A stretch of 64,000 bases of DNA. Source: Micromonospora echinospora. GTDB taxonomy: Bacteria; Actinomycetota; Actinomycetes; Mycobacteriales; Micromonosporaceae. Location of the stretch: the NCBI RefSeq assembly GCF_900091495.1, contig NZ_LT607413.1:1178001-1242000 (forward strand), written 5' to 3'. Made by a program: the position numbers and the translations under genes. Below are positions 26,418 through 34,441 of this stretch, in pieces. The notes under the pieces were generated by a model, which was not told the DNA's origin, did not search any database, and worked only from the letters and a program-made list of their open reading frames with translations. Numbering within the stretch: position 1 is the first letter of the stretch; each line of letters starts with the position of its first letter.

Positions 26418-27692
26418 ATGGGTGTCAGTTGGGAAGAGATGTGCCAGCAGGTCGTCATCGACGGCCGGCCCGGTGACGTGGCCAGTGCCGCCCTCGGGTG
26501 GACGGAGCTGCTGAAGAACCTGCGCAGCGTCAAGGAGAGCCTGGAGAAGAACGCCTCGGACCTGGGGACGGTCTGGAAGGGACCGGCGTACGACGCGTTC
26601 AAGACGCACGTCGACGAGATCGCCAAGTCCACCGGACGGCTGATCGACGACGCCGAGGAGGGCGACGGGATCGTCCACTCCCTGAACGCCGCCGCGGACA
26701 AGCTGACCGCGGCACAGTCGGAGTTCCCGATCCCGGCCTCCTGCGTCAACGACGTGCTGGAGGCCCGCAACGGCCACCTCACCATCGGCGTCGGCTTCTT
26801 CGAGGCGAAGGTGGCTCCGGACTTCCTCGGCCTGCTGGACCCGATCGCCGGGCTCGCCGACTGGCTCAACGACCGGACCGACGAGGCCGCCCAGGTCTAC
26901 AACCAGGTCAACAACCAGTACCAGGGCCAGGCCGACACCATGCCGGGCCAGACCAGCAACGTGCCGACCCAGCGGAACCCCAACCTGGAGACCCCGAACC
27001 TGGAAACCGGCGGCGGCGGGGGTGGCGCGGGCTCGGTGCCCTCGCTGCCCGGCGGCCCCGGCACGGGCCGGACGCCCGGCACGCCGGACCTCCCGTCGAC
27101 GGCCAACCCCGACGTGCCGTCCACGCCCGACCCGGACCTCGGCCGGGATCCCGGCACGGACCTGCCCGGCACCACCACCCCCGGCTTCGACGACACCCCC
27201 GGCCTCGACGAGGACCGGTACGGGTCCGGCCTGGCCAGTGCCGCCCCGACGACCGGTACCGGCGGTCTGCCCAGCACCTCCGGACTGGGCAGCGGTGGTC
27301 TCGGCGGTGGCGCCGGTTCGGGGTCGGTTCCCGGCGGCGGCGCGCTCGGCCGGCCCGTCGCCACGATGATGCCGCCGATGATGGGGGGCGGTGCCGCCGG
27401 TGGCGGCCGGGGCGGCGGCAAGCTCGGTGCGGGCGGTCGCCTGGGCGCGGGCGGGGCCCCCGGGATGCTCGGCGGAGCCGGTGGCGCGGGTGGCCGGGGT
27501 GCCGGTGGCAACCGGGGTGTCGGCGCGGCGACCGCCGGGACGCGGGGCGCGGCCGGCGGCCGGGGTGGCCTGGTCGGCGCGGGCGCCGGAGCCGGTTACG
27601 GGGAGGACGAGGCCACCCGGAGCACCTGGCTCGACGAGGACGAGGACATCTGGGGCGCGGACGGCGACAGCCTGCCGGGCATCCTCCGCTGA
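26418..27692 (+). CDS. Glycine-rich PPE-like type VII secretion substrate (pair A)
   Basis: 424 residues. The N-terminal 170 residues are helical with a W-K-G turn (T-V-W-K-G-P-A-Y-D-A-F), a WXG100-type fold. A Gln/Asn/Pro linker and then about 200 residues of Gly/Pro/Ala low complexity follow. The last 30 residues, with E-A-T-R-S-T-W-L-D-E-D-E-D, are acidic and match the tail of the protein encoded at 11399-12628. It is probably exported as a complex with the preceding protein. A surface or wall-associated role is inference. The stop codon abuts a palindromic repeat. Confidence 0.65.
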   Translation: MGVSWEEMCQQVVIDGRPGDVASAALGWTELLKNLRSVKESLEKNASDLGTVWKGPAYDAFKTHVDEIAKSTGRLIDDAEEGDGIVHSLNAAADKLTAAQSEFPIPASCVNDVLEARNGHLTIGVGFFEAKVAPDFLGLLDPIAGLADWLNDRTDEAAQVYNQVNNQYQGQADTMPGQTSNVPTQRNPNLETPNLETGGGGGGAGSVPSLPGGPGTGRTPGTPDLPSTANPDVPSTPDPDLGRDPGTDLPGTTTPGFDDTPGLDEDRYGSGLASAAPTTGTGGLPSTSGLGSGGLGGGAGSGSVPGGGALGRPVATMMPPMMGGGAAGGGRGGGKLGAGGRLGAGGAPGMLGGAGGAGGRGAGGNRGVGAATAGTRGAAGGRGGLVGAGAGAGYGEDEATRSTWLDEDEDIWGADGDSLPGILR

Positions 27693-27752
27693 GGTGGTAG
27701 CAGGGGTCCCCTGCTACCGCTTTTTGCGGAGCAGGGGACCCCTGCAACCACC
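27693..27752 (+). repeat. 60-bp nested palindrome, copy 3 (probable bidirectional terminator)
   Basis: Starts GGTGGTAGCAGGGGTCCCCT, has the centre CCGCTTTTTG and ends CCCCTGCAACCACC. It begins one base after the stop codon of the PPE-like gene and lies between convergent genes. A partial half-copy (GGTAGGAGGGGGCCCC) follows at about 27779-27794. Confidence 0.75.
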
Positions 27753-27816
27753 CGGGCTACAGCTGCAGACACCCGGGCGGTAGGAGGGGGCCCCGGCAGG
27801 CAACGGGGTGCCGGCC

Positions 27817-29106
27817 TCAGCGGGGAGAGCGGTGCTGGGGCCAGGCGGTCGTCGGCTCGGGGCCGGAGCCGTCCGGGGCGTCGAGTCGCCGCCGGCCGGG
27901 CCGCCAACCGCGCCGCCGTCCCCGGCGGACGACCGGCCGGGACACCAGCAGGACGATGGCGAGGAGCGCGCCGATCGCGGCGGCCCAGATCGCCACGACC
28001 CGTTCCCGGCTCCACGGGTCGGTCACGGGCACCGGTTCGGCCATCGCCCCCAGCGGCGGATCGCTGCGCGTGCCGAGCAGGTTGGTGACCGCCCGATACG
28101 GGTTGACCACCCCGTAGCCGACCTGCGGGTTGCGCCCTTCGGGCGGGCTGTCCGCAGTGCTGGTCAGTCGTTCGGCGACCTGCGCCGGGCTGAGTTCGGG
28201 GTACGCCGCGCAGACCAGTGCGGCCGCCCCGGAGACGTACGCCGCCGCAAAGCTCGTGCCCCCCTCGGGCTCGGTGAGCCAGCCGTCGCCGCCGGGTGCC
28301 GGGGCGACGATGTTGTGTCCGGGCGCGGCGATGTCGACGTAGTCACCGCTGATCGAGGTGCCGACGTGGCCCCCCTGCTCGTCGACGCCGGCGACGGCGA
28401 TCACTCCGGGGTAGCCGGCCGGGTAGGCGGGCTGGTCCCGTTGCTGCTGCTGGTTGCCGGCGGCGGCGACCACCACGACCCGGTTGTCCAGGGCGTACCT
28501 GATGGCGGCGGCCAGTTCGGGCCGGGGCAGGGTCTCCAGCGAGAGGTTGATGACCTTGGCGTTGTTGTCGACCGCGTACCGGATGGCCTGGGCGATCTGG
28601 CCGGGCAGGCTCTCGTCGTTGGTGCGCCGGGTGTCCGGCAGCACACGGATCGGCAGGATCCGGGCGGCCGGTGCGATGCCGCTGAACGGCGTCCCGGCCT
28701 CCGTCCGGCCGGCGATGATGCCCGCCACCATGGTCCCGTGACCGGCCAGGTCGCACTGCCCGGCGCGCTGCGGCAGGCCGCTGAAGTCGCGGCCGGCGCG
28801 GACCTGCCCCTTCAGGGCGGGATGGGTGGCGGAGACCCCCGAGTCGATGACGGCGACGATGACGCCGCCGCCCCGGGTCAGCCGCCAGGCGGCCGACGGC
28901 TCCAACCGGCGCAGAGGCCACGGCGTCGCCGTGGGCGCGGGCTCGCCGGAGGGGCCGCACTGCGGCGCGGCGCGACCCGGAGCCGGGGGTACGACGAAGG
29001 TCGCCAGCAGCGCGACCACGGCACCGCAGAACACCGCCCGCCACCGGGCCGGTCCTCGCGCGGCACCCGCCCGGAGCGGGCGGCGGTTCCCGGAGCGTCC
29101 CTGCAC
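27817..29106 (-). CDS. mycP: Mycosin, subtilisin-like serine protease (second of three)
   Basis: About 429 residues from GTG 29106; no nearer alternative start is seen. An arginine-rich N-terminus and signal segment (about 24-47) lead to an S8 domain with Asp88 (V-I-D-S-G), His123 (G-H-G-T-M), Asn218 (A-A-G-N) and Ser285 (G-T-S-F-A). One membrane span follows (about 370-392), then a cytoplasmic tail rich in arginine. It lacks the P-G-Q-P-P tail of the first mycosin. It is divergent from the third mycosin. Whether it serves this ESX core or a separate target is unknown. Confidence 0.85.
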   Translation of the reverse strand: MQGRSGNRRPLRAGAARGPARWRAVFCGAVVALLATFVVPPAPGRAAPQCGPSGEPAPTATPWPLRRLEPSAAWRLTRGGGVIVAVIDSGVSATHPALKGQVRAGRDFSGLPQRAGQCDLAGHGTMVAGIIAGRTEAGTPFSGIAPAARILPIRVLPDTRRTNDESLPGQIAQAIRYAVDNNAKVINLSLETLPRPELAAAIRYALDNRVVVVAAAGNQQQQRDQPAYPAGYPGVIAVAGVDEQGGHVGTSISGDYVDIAAPGHNIVAPAPGGDGWLTEPEGGTSFAAAYVSGAAALVCAAYPELSPAQVAERLTSTADSPPEGRNPQVGYGVVNPYRAVTNLLGTRSDPPLGAMAEPVPVTDPWSRERVVAIWAAAIGALLAIVLLVSRPVVRRGRRRGWRPGRRRLDAPDGSGPEPTTAWPQHRSPR

Positions 29107-29170
29107 GGGCCCCAGGTTACCGAGGTGGTACCCGGGCCGGGCGGCCGGGCGGCCGGGGTGCGCGTGGGGC

Positions 29171-29199
29171 GGAACGGCCCGGTCACCGTCCGATAGGGT
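29171..29199 (+). promoter_or_regulatory. Candidate promoter of the third mycosin gene
   Basis: GGAACG (29171-29176), a 17-bp spacer and TAGGGT (29194-29199) lie about 40 bp upstream of the ATG in the 132-bp gap between the two divergent mycosin genes. The -10 is typical for actinomycetes. The GGAAC -35 resembles those used by ECF sigma factors rather than TTGAC. No promoter for the leftward gene is evident. Confidence 0.4.
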
Positions 29200-29238
29200 C
29201 ACCGGCGACCAGGCGTGCCGATCGATGAGGAGAGACGA

Positions 29239-30396
29239 ATGAGTGCGCGGCTGTCGGCCCTGCGCCGGAGTGTTCTCGCTGTCACGGCCGGGCTCGCGCT
29301 GACCGCCGCCGGGACGCCCGTCCCCGCCGTGGCCGCGGCCCCCCCGCTGGAGCGGCAGTGGCACCTGGACGCGCTGCGGGTCACCGAGGCACACCGGATC
29401 TCCACCGGTGAGGGCGTCACCGTCGCGGTGGTCGACACCGGGGTGTACGCGGAGCACCCCGACCTGGCCGGTCGGATCCTCGACGGCCGGCGGCTGATCG
29501 GTCGGGACGACAAGGGCAAGGTCGACGAACGCAACCACGGGACCGGGGTGGCCGGGCTGATCGCCGCCCGGGGTGGCGGCCACGGTCGGGCCCTGGGCAT
29601 CGCCCCGGATGCGCGGATCCTGCCGGTCACCGTCGCGACCAACACCTTCGCCGGCAGCAACCTGCCGGAGGGCATCCGGTACGCGGTCGATCACGGCGCG
29701 AAGGTCGTGAACATCTCCAACGGCGGCCCCACGACCAGTTCCGCCCTGGATGAGGCGGTGCGGTACGCGCAGTCGAAGGACGTCGTGGTGGTCGCCGCGG
29801 CGGGCAACGCCGAGCAGGGCGACACCGGGGTGCTCTATCCGGCGCGACTTCCCGGGGTGATCGCGGTGGGCGCGACCGACCGGGACGGGAAGCCGTGGTC
29901 GGGTGGGACCCGGGGCGAGCAGATCGCCGTCACCGCCCCCGGCGTGGACGTTTCCACCACCGCCGGCCGCTGGTCGGACCTCACCGAGGGCGGCTACGTC
30001 ACGGTGGACGGTACGAGCGCGGCGGCGCCGCTGGTGGCCGGGGCGGCGGCGCTGGTCCGGGCCCGTTACCCCGAGGCGAGCGCGGCGGAGGTGGTCAACC
30101 GGCTGGTCTCCACCGCCCGGGACGCCGGACCGTCCGGCCGGGACGACCAGTACGGCTTCGGCCGGCTCGACCTGGTCCGGGCACTGACCGCCGACGTGCC
30201 TCCGGTGGACGCGAACCCGCTGGGCACGGTGCCGGTGGCGGAGTCGGAGGAGACGGCGGCTGACAGCAACGACGGCGTCGACCTCGGTCTGCTCGTCCCG
30301 TTCGTTATCGGGTTGCTGGTGGTGGCGGCCCTGGTGGTGCTGCTGGTCGTGGTGCTGCTGGTCGTCCGGCGGGCCAACCGCCCCGCCCGGCGGTAG
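29239..30396 (+). CDS. mycP: Mycosin, subtilisin-like serine protease (third of three)
   Basis: 385 residues from ATG 29239, which follows GAGGAGAG. Signal peptide (cleavage after V-A-A-A, near 34), S8 domain with Asp66 (V-V-D-T-G), His100 (N-H-G-T-G), Asn190 (A-A-G-N) and Ser260 (G-T-S-A-A-A-P), then a strongly hydrophobic membrane span (about 350-374) and a short arginine tail. This is the standard compact mycosin layout. It is closer in layout and length to the first mycosin than to the second, and marks the right end of the secretion locus. Confidence 0.88.
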   Translation: MSARLSALRRSVLAVTAGLALTAAGTPVPAVAAAPPLERQWHLDALRVTEAHRISTGEGVTVAVVDTGVYAEHPDLAGRILDGRRLIGRDDKGKVDERNHGTGVAGLIAARGGGHGRALGIAPDARILPVTVATNTFAGSNLPEGIRYAVDHGAKVVNISNGGPTTSSALDEAVRYAQSKDVVVVAAAGNAEQGDTGVLYPARLPGVIAVGATDRDGKPWSGGTRGEQIAVTAPGVDVSTTAGRWSDLTEGGYVTVDGTSAAAPLVAGAAALVRARYPEASAAEVVNRLVSTARDAGPSGRDDQYGFGRLDLVRALTADVPPVDANPLGTVPVAESEETAADSNDGVDLGLLVPFVIGLLVVAALVVLLVVVLLVVRRANRPARR

Positions 30397-30430
30397 CCGG
30401 TCGTTCGGCCCGGCGGCGCGGCGACCCGGC

Positions 30431-31921
30431 TCAGGCCACCGGGGTGAGCACGAGCAGGGACATCGCATTCGGCCCCAGCTCGAAGTTGACGCTCACCGCG
30501 TCGGTGGCGTCCAGCGTGTACCGCTGCACCCGCTGGAGGGAGGCCGTCGCCGGGTCGTGCGCGTAGTTGCTGGTCACCGCGTCCACCAGGTAGCGCTCGA
30601 CCAGGATGCGCCGGTTGGCGAACTCCGCCGGCAGGTTGCCGACGTTCACGGTGACACCGTGCGTGACCCGGTTCGTCCACTGGTAGTTGGTGGTGAGCAC
30701 GGCCACCCCGGACGCGTCCCGGGTCGCCAGGGCGTTGATGCCGAGTCCGGCCGGGGTGAGCGCGTCCGAGTCGGCGGAGACCCGGACCTTCTTCAACATC
30801 CGCTGCATCCGCACCAGGTTGTAGTACGGGTACACCGCGCCGTCCGTACCGTCGACGAACATGGACTTGCGGTCGTTGCTGCTGTGGTTGAAGACCCAGT
30901 GCATCGGCATGTCCGTGCCGCCCTCGACGTAGAAGTAGCCGAGGGCGGCCATGGCCGCCGCGTGGGTGAGCACGTCCGCCTCGAAGGAGGAGCCGCTGTT
31001 GCTGCCGGGGAAGACGCCGTACTCGGTGACGAAGGTCGGGGTCTTGTCGTTCAGCCCCCGCTCGCGCAGCCAGCGCTGCACGGTGTCCTTCTCGGCGGCG
31101 ACGGCGGCCACGTCGTCCCGCCGCTGGTACTGGTGGTACGAGATGAAGTCGAGCCGCTTGCTCGGGTCGGGGTCGTCCCGGTACCGGTCGAGGAACTCCT
31201 GGAGGTACGCCCCGTTGAAGGTGTGCGTGACCGGACCACCGACACGCAGCGGCTGCTCCGGGCGCAGTTCGGCGTTGAGTTCGTTGACCACCTGGTAGCC
31301 GATCCGGTACCACTCGTAGTACTCGGCCGCCGGCATCGCCCGCGGCTCGTCGGGGCGGGTCTCCCAGGGGCGGTCCGGTTCGTTGAAGACCTCCACGTAG
31401 CGCAGGCCCGGGTAACGCTGCTTGTAGTGCCGGATGCCGTTCTTGAGCACCTCCCGGCAGCGCTGAGGCGCGGCCGTCGTCATCAGCTCCTGCTCGCACT
31501 GGTCGACGTTCATCAGCATCCGGTCCGAGTACCCGGTGACCTGGTCCAGGTAGCCGTACACGGTGCTGCCGTCGGCTGCGGCGGGGTTGTAGTCGTACCG
31601 GTCGGTGGCCGGGTCGTGGTAGGCGCCGGGGGCCGACCAGACCCGGGTGAGCGCGGGCTTCAGGTCCTCCACGAGCCGGACGCCCTCCGGTCCGAGCGGG
31701 GCGGACGGCCCGGCCTGGTTGTGGTAGGCGGCCGGGTTGTTGAGCATGCCCCGGGTCACCCCGGCGTCCACGGTGACCAGCGCCGTCTCGTACGTGACGG
31801 CCTCGCCCGCGCCCCGGCCGTCGGGCCCGTCGGAGTACTCCCGCAGCGCGGCGACCGAGGCCAGCAGGCTCACCATGATCATGAAGCCGGCCAGCAGGCC
31901 AAGCCGGAGCGGGATCCTCAT
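30431..31921 (-). CDS. Membrane-anchored glycoside hydrolase, GH39-like (clan GH-A)
   Basis: 496 residues from ATG 31921. One N-terminal hydrophobic segment (8-26) serves as signal or anchor. A TIM-barrel-like domain carries F-N-E-P with acid/base Glu181 and V-T-E-Y-G with nucleophile Glu300, spaced as in clan GH-A. A beta-rich C-terminal domain follows. Sequence around the catalytic residues is nearest to GH39 xylosidase-like enzymes, but the substrate cannot be read. It is last in a four-gene polysaccharide operon and may trim or release the polymer made by the synthase two genes upstream. Confidence 0.7.
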   Translation of the reverse strand: MRIPLRLGLLAGFMIMVSLLASVAALREYSDGPDGRGAGEAVTYETALVTVDAGVTRGMLNNPAAYHNQAGPSAPLGPEGVRLVEDLKPALTRVWSAPGAYHDPATDRYDYNPAAADGSTVYGYLDQVTGYSDRMLMNVDQCEQELMTTAAPQRCREVLKNGIRHYKQRYPGLRYVEVFNEPDRPWETRPDEPRAMPAAEYYEWYRIGYQVVNELNAELRPEQPLRVGGPVTHTFNGAYLQEFLDRYRDDPDPSKRLDFISYHQYQRRDDVAAVAAEKDTVQRWLRERGLNDKTPTFVTEYGVFPGSNSGSSFEADVLTHAAAMAALGYFYVEGGTDMPMHWVFNHSSNDRKSMFVDGTDGAVYPYYNLVRMQRMLKKVRVSADSDALTPAGLGINALATRDASGVAVLTTNYQWTNRVTHGVTVNVGNLPAEFANRRILVERYLVDAVTSNYAHDPATASLQRVQRYTLDATDAVSVNFELGPNAMSLLVLTPVA

Positions 31922-32009
31922 CCCGACGTCTCCTCTCAGTCTCGGCTGCGGTGGAACGCCCGCTGCCACACTCGGGCGGTACCGGCCGACGACCGGCCAG
32001 CGCCGATGC

Positions 32010-33080
32010 TCAGGACGGCGTCGGCGCCAACGGCAGTTTGGCGATGCCGGTCCGGAATGCCTCGACCGCCTTGGCGTCGGTGGTGAAACGCCAGTCGCCG
32101 CTGCCGCCGTCCACCTGGTCGTACTCGAACCAGACGAACCCGATCACGTCGGTCCGATCGGCCAGCCAGACGAACAGGTCGCGGATCCACGGCAGCCGGA
32201 AGCTTCCCGGTTCGCTGGCCGTCTCGGTGATCAGGAGGGGCCGGTCGGTGAACGCGCGGAGTTTGCGCAGGGTCGGCTCGAACAGCGCGGCGGCGGTCCG
32301 CTCACTGGTCGAGTAGCCGACCATCCCGATCCAGTCGACGTACTTGTCACCAGGGTAGAGCGCCTTCAGGCTGACGTTGGGCACCGGCCGGATGATGTTC
32401 GGGCTCCAGATCCAGATGACGTTGGTGGCACCGACCTTGCTGAAGACGTCGTGCACGTGCCGCCACGCCTTCACGTACTCGCCGGGCCGGTTGCCGGACC
32501 GCTTCTCCGACCACGGGTACCAGTTGCCGTTCATCTCGTGCGCGAAGCGCAGGGCGACCGGCCAGCGCTGGTCCCGGACCGCGGTCGCGAAGCGCACCAG
32601 GTACTCGTCGTGCTCCCCCGCGATGATCCGCCGCAGCGCGTAGTCCGGCTGGTTGACGCGGTCCTTGCCGCCGCTCCACGGCTCCCAGGAGACCACCGGG
32701 ACGGCACCCTGGCGGTAGGCCGCGTCGACGGCGTCGGGCCGGAACTCCTCGGTCCACTTGACGAAGTACTGGAGCAGGTTGGGCCGAACCCCGGCCTTCG
32801 CCGCGACGGCGTCGATCTCGGCCTTCGACCACGGCACCTGGGGTGCGCTCAGGCCGAACCGGTAGCCCTTCGCCGACATGACCTCCTGCTTGGTGGGGAT
32901 CCGGGTGGCGCCGTCGGCCGACCCGTCGCCGGTCACCGACGTGCCGGCCGGCGGCACCGAGGTGGGCGGCGTGCCGAGCGAGTGGTGCACCACCCAGCCG
33001 CTCAGCAGGAGCAGCACCAGGGTGTTGACACCCATCCAGAGATGGAACTGTCGGGGTCGCCGCCGGGTGTGTTCAGACAC
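32010..33080 (-). CDS. Membrane-anchored glycoside hydrolase, GH26-like
   Basis: 356 residues from a GTG. An N-terminal anchor (about 14-34) and a short linker are followed by a barrel domain with R-F-A-H-E-M-N-G-N-W-Y-P-W (acid/base Glu182) and L-L-I-T-E-T-A-S (nucleophile Glu286), the signature of GH26 beta-mannanases and related enzymes. It overlaps the end of the GT2 synthase gene by 8 bp, so they are co-translated. Probably processes the product of that synthase outside the membrane; a mannan or mixed beta-glucan is possible. Confidence 0.75.
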   Translation of the reverse strand: MSEHTRRRPRQFHLWMGVNTLVLLLLSGWVVHHSLGTPPTSVPPAGTSVTGDGSADGATRIPTKQEVMSAKGYRFGLSAPQVPWSKAEIDAVAAKAGVRPNLLQYFVKWTEEFRPDAVDAAYRQGAVPVVSWEPWSGGKDRVNQPDYALRRIIAGEHDEYLVRFATAVRDQRWPVALRFAHEMNGNWYPWSEKRSGNRPGEYVKAWRHVHDVFSKVGATNVIWIWSPNIIRPVPNVSLKALYPGDKYVDWIGMVGYSTSERTAAALFEPTLRKLRAFTDRPLLITETASEPGSFRLPWIRDLFVWLADRTDVIGFVWFEYDQVDGGSGDWRFTTDAKAVEAFRTGIAKLPLAPTPS

Positions 33081-34398
33081 CGATCATCACCGATGTCACG
33101 AGCATCGCTCCTCCCAGCAGGTAGGGCACCAGAACGAGCGGGTTGCGCTGCCGCTCGCCCTGGAAGCCGCCGGCCCGGGTACCCCATCCGGCGTTGTGGG
33201 CCAACCGGAAGAACCCGAGCACCCGGACCGGCATCAGCACGAACGTGTTGATCATCATGAAGGCCGGCAGGTAGGCCAGGTCCCGGGGCCGGAAGGCGAA
33301 GTGGCGAGCGAACCGGATCATCAGCGAGAGGGCGGTCATCATCGCGCTGAGCCCGAGGATGGTCAGGACGAGTTGCCAGCCGACCAGGCTGCCGGGCAGC
33401 CGCAACTCGTCGTAGACGTTGACGGTGTCCCCGACCAGCAGTGAGTAGGCCCAGGCGAAGTACGAGCCGACCAGCACGAACGGGACCAGGATGTCGGCGG
33501 CGTAGAACACGGCGAGCACCGGTGCCCGGCGGACCATCCACCCGAACATCCGCAGGGTGTTGTACTGCGAGCCCCGGGCCCAGCGGTACTGCTGCTTGAC
33601 CAACTTCCGCAGTTCCAGGGGCGCGTCGGTGTAGACCAGGGAGGTCGACTGGAAGACCGTGCGGAACCCGGCCTGCAACGTGTAGTTGGTCAGCGTCCGG
33701 TCGTCGCTGACCTCGAGGAACACGCCGAGGAAGCGCTCGGACATGAACCGTTCCATGCACCGGACCAGGATGAACCGGCGGAAGGCGATGGTCCGTCCCG
33801 GCAGGCAGCCCACGGTGCCGAGCACGCTCATGGCCGGCATCGAGTACTCGTTGCGGACGTTCTCCAGCCAGTCCGCCCACCGGGTCAACACGGTGCGTTC
33901 CGGGTTGAGGATCCGCTGCCGGGTGGTGACGCCGCCGACCCGGGGGTCCCGGAACGGTTTGATCAGCTCAGGCAGGGTGCCCCGGGTCCAGATGGTGTCC
34001 GAGTCGACGAGCACGGCGATGTCCCCGGTCGCCATGCCCACCCCCACCTGGAGGGCGTTGCGCTTGCCGGCGATCTCCGTCCACGCCCAGCGCACCCCCA
34101 CCTCGGCACAGATCTTCTCCAGCGTGGCGTTGCGGGGCCCGTTGATGACCACGATCACCTCGGTCGGACGCTGCTCCAGGATCCGGTCCAGCACCGACCG
34201 GAACAACTCCTCCGGCTCGTCGACCACCGGGATGATGACGGAGGTCGTCGTCGCGTACGGGGCCGTCCAGGGCTTGTAGGACGACGCTAGCACCACCCGC
34301 ATCAACCACAGCGCCCAGATCATGATCATGAACAGGGCGAACAGGTACAGCTGTCCCTTGTTCAGCCAGGAGTTCACCTGGAGCAGGAACGCCAGCAT
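33073..34398 (-). CDS. Processive family 2 glycosyltransferase (polysaccharide synthase)
   Basis: 441 residues. One membrane span (about 15-36), a cytoplasmic GT-A domain with V-D-S-D (D132, D134) for nucleotide-sugar and metal, S-D-D-R (231-234) as the acidic acceptor site and Q-Q-Y-R-W (269-273), then about four C-terminal spans. This is the architecture of cellulose, hyaluronan and chitin synthases, which polymerise a sugar and push the chain through the membrane. No PilZ domain is present. The sugar is not predictable from motifs alone. Flanked by a GT-C transferase and two hydrolases. Confidence 0.85.
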   Translation of the reverse strand: MLAFLLQVNSWLNKGQLYLFALFMIMIWALWLMRVVLASSYKPWTAPYATTTSVIIPVVDEPEELFRSVLDRILEQRPTEVIVVINGPRNATLEKICAEVGVRWAWTEIAGKRNALQVGVGMATGDIAVLVDSDTIWTRGTLPELIKPFRDPRVGGVTTRQRILNPERTVLTRWADWLENVRNEYSMPAMSVLGTVGCLPGRTIAFRRFILVRCMERFMSERFLGVFLEVSDDRTLTNYTLQAGFRTVFQSTSLVYTDAPLELRKLVKQQYRWARGSQYNTLRMFGWMVRRAPVLAVFYAADILVPFVLVGSYFAWAYSLLVGDTVNVYDELRLPGSLVGWQLVLTILGLSAMMTALSLMIRFARHFAFRPRDLAYLPAFMMINTFVLMPVRVLGFFRLAHNAGWGTRAGGFQGERQRNPLVLVPYLLGGAMLVTSVMIGV

Positions 34399-34441
34399 GT
34401 CAGCTCTCCCCCGTGAGGCTCGACGACGGACCGACCGGTGG

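Noticed and set aside
11399..30396. EccA or EspG in the secretion locus
   Set aside because: No AAA+ EccA-type protein or EspG-like gene is present; the only AAA+ gene nearby is MoxR in a separate operon.
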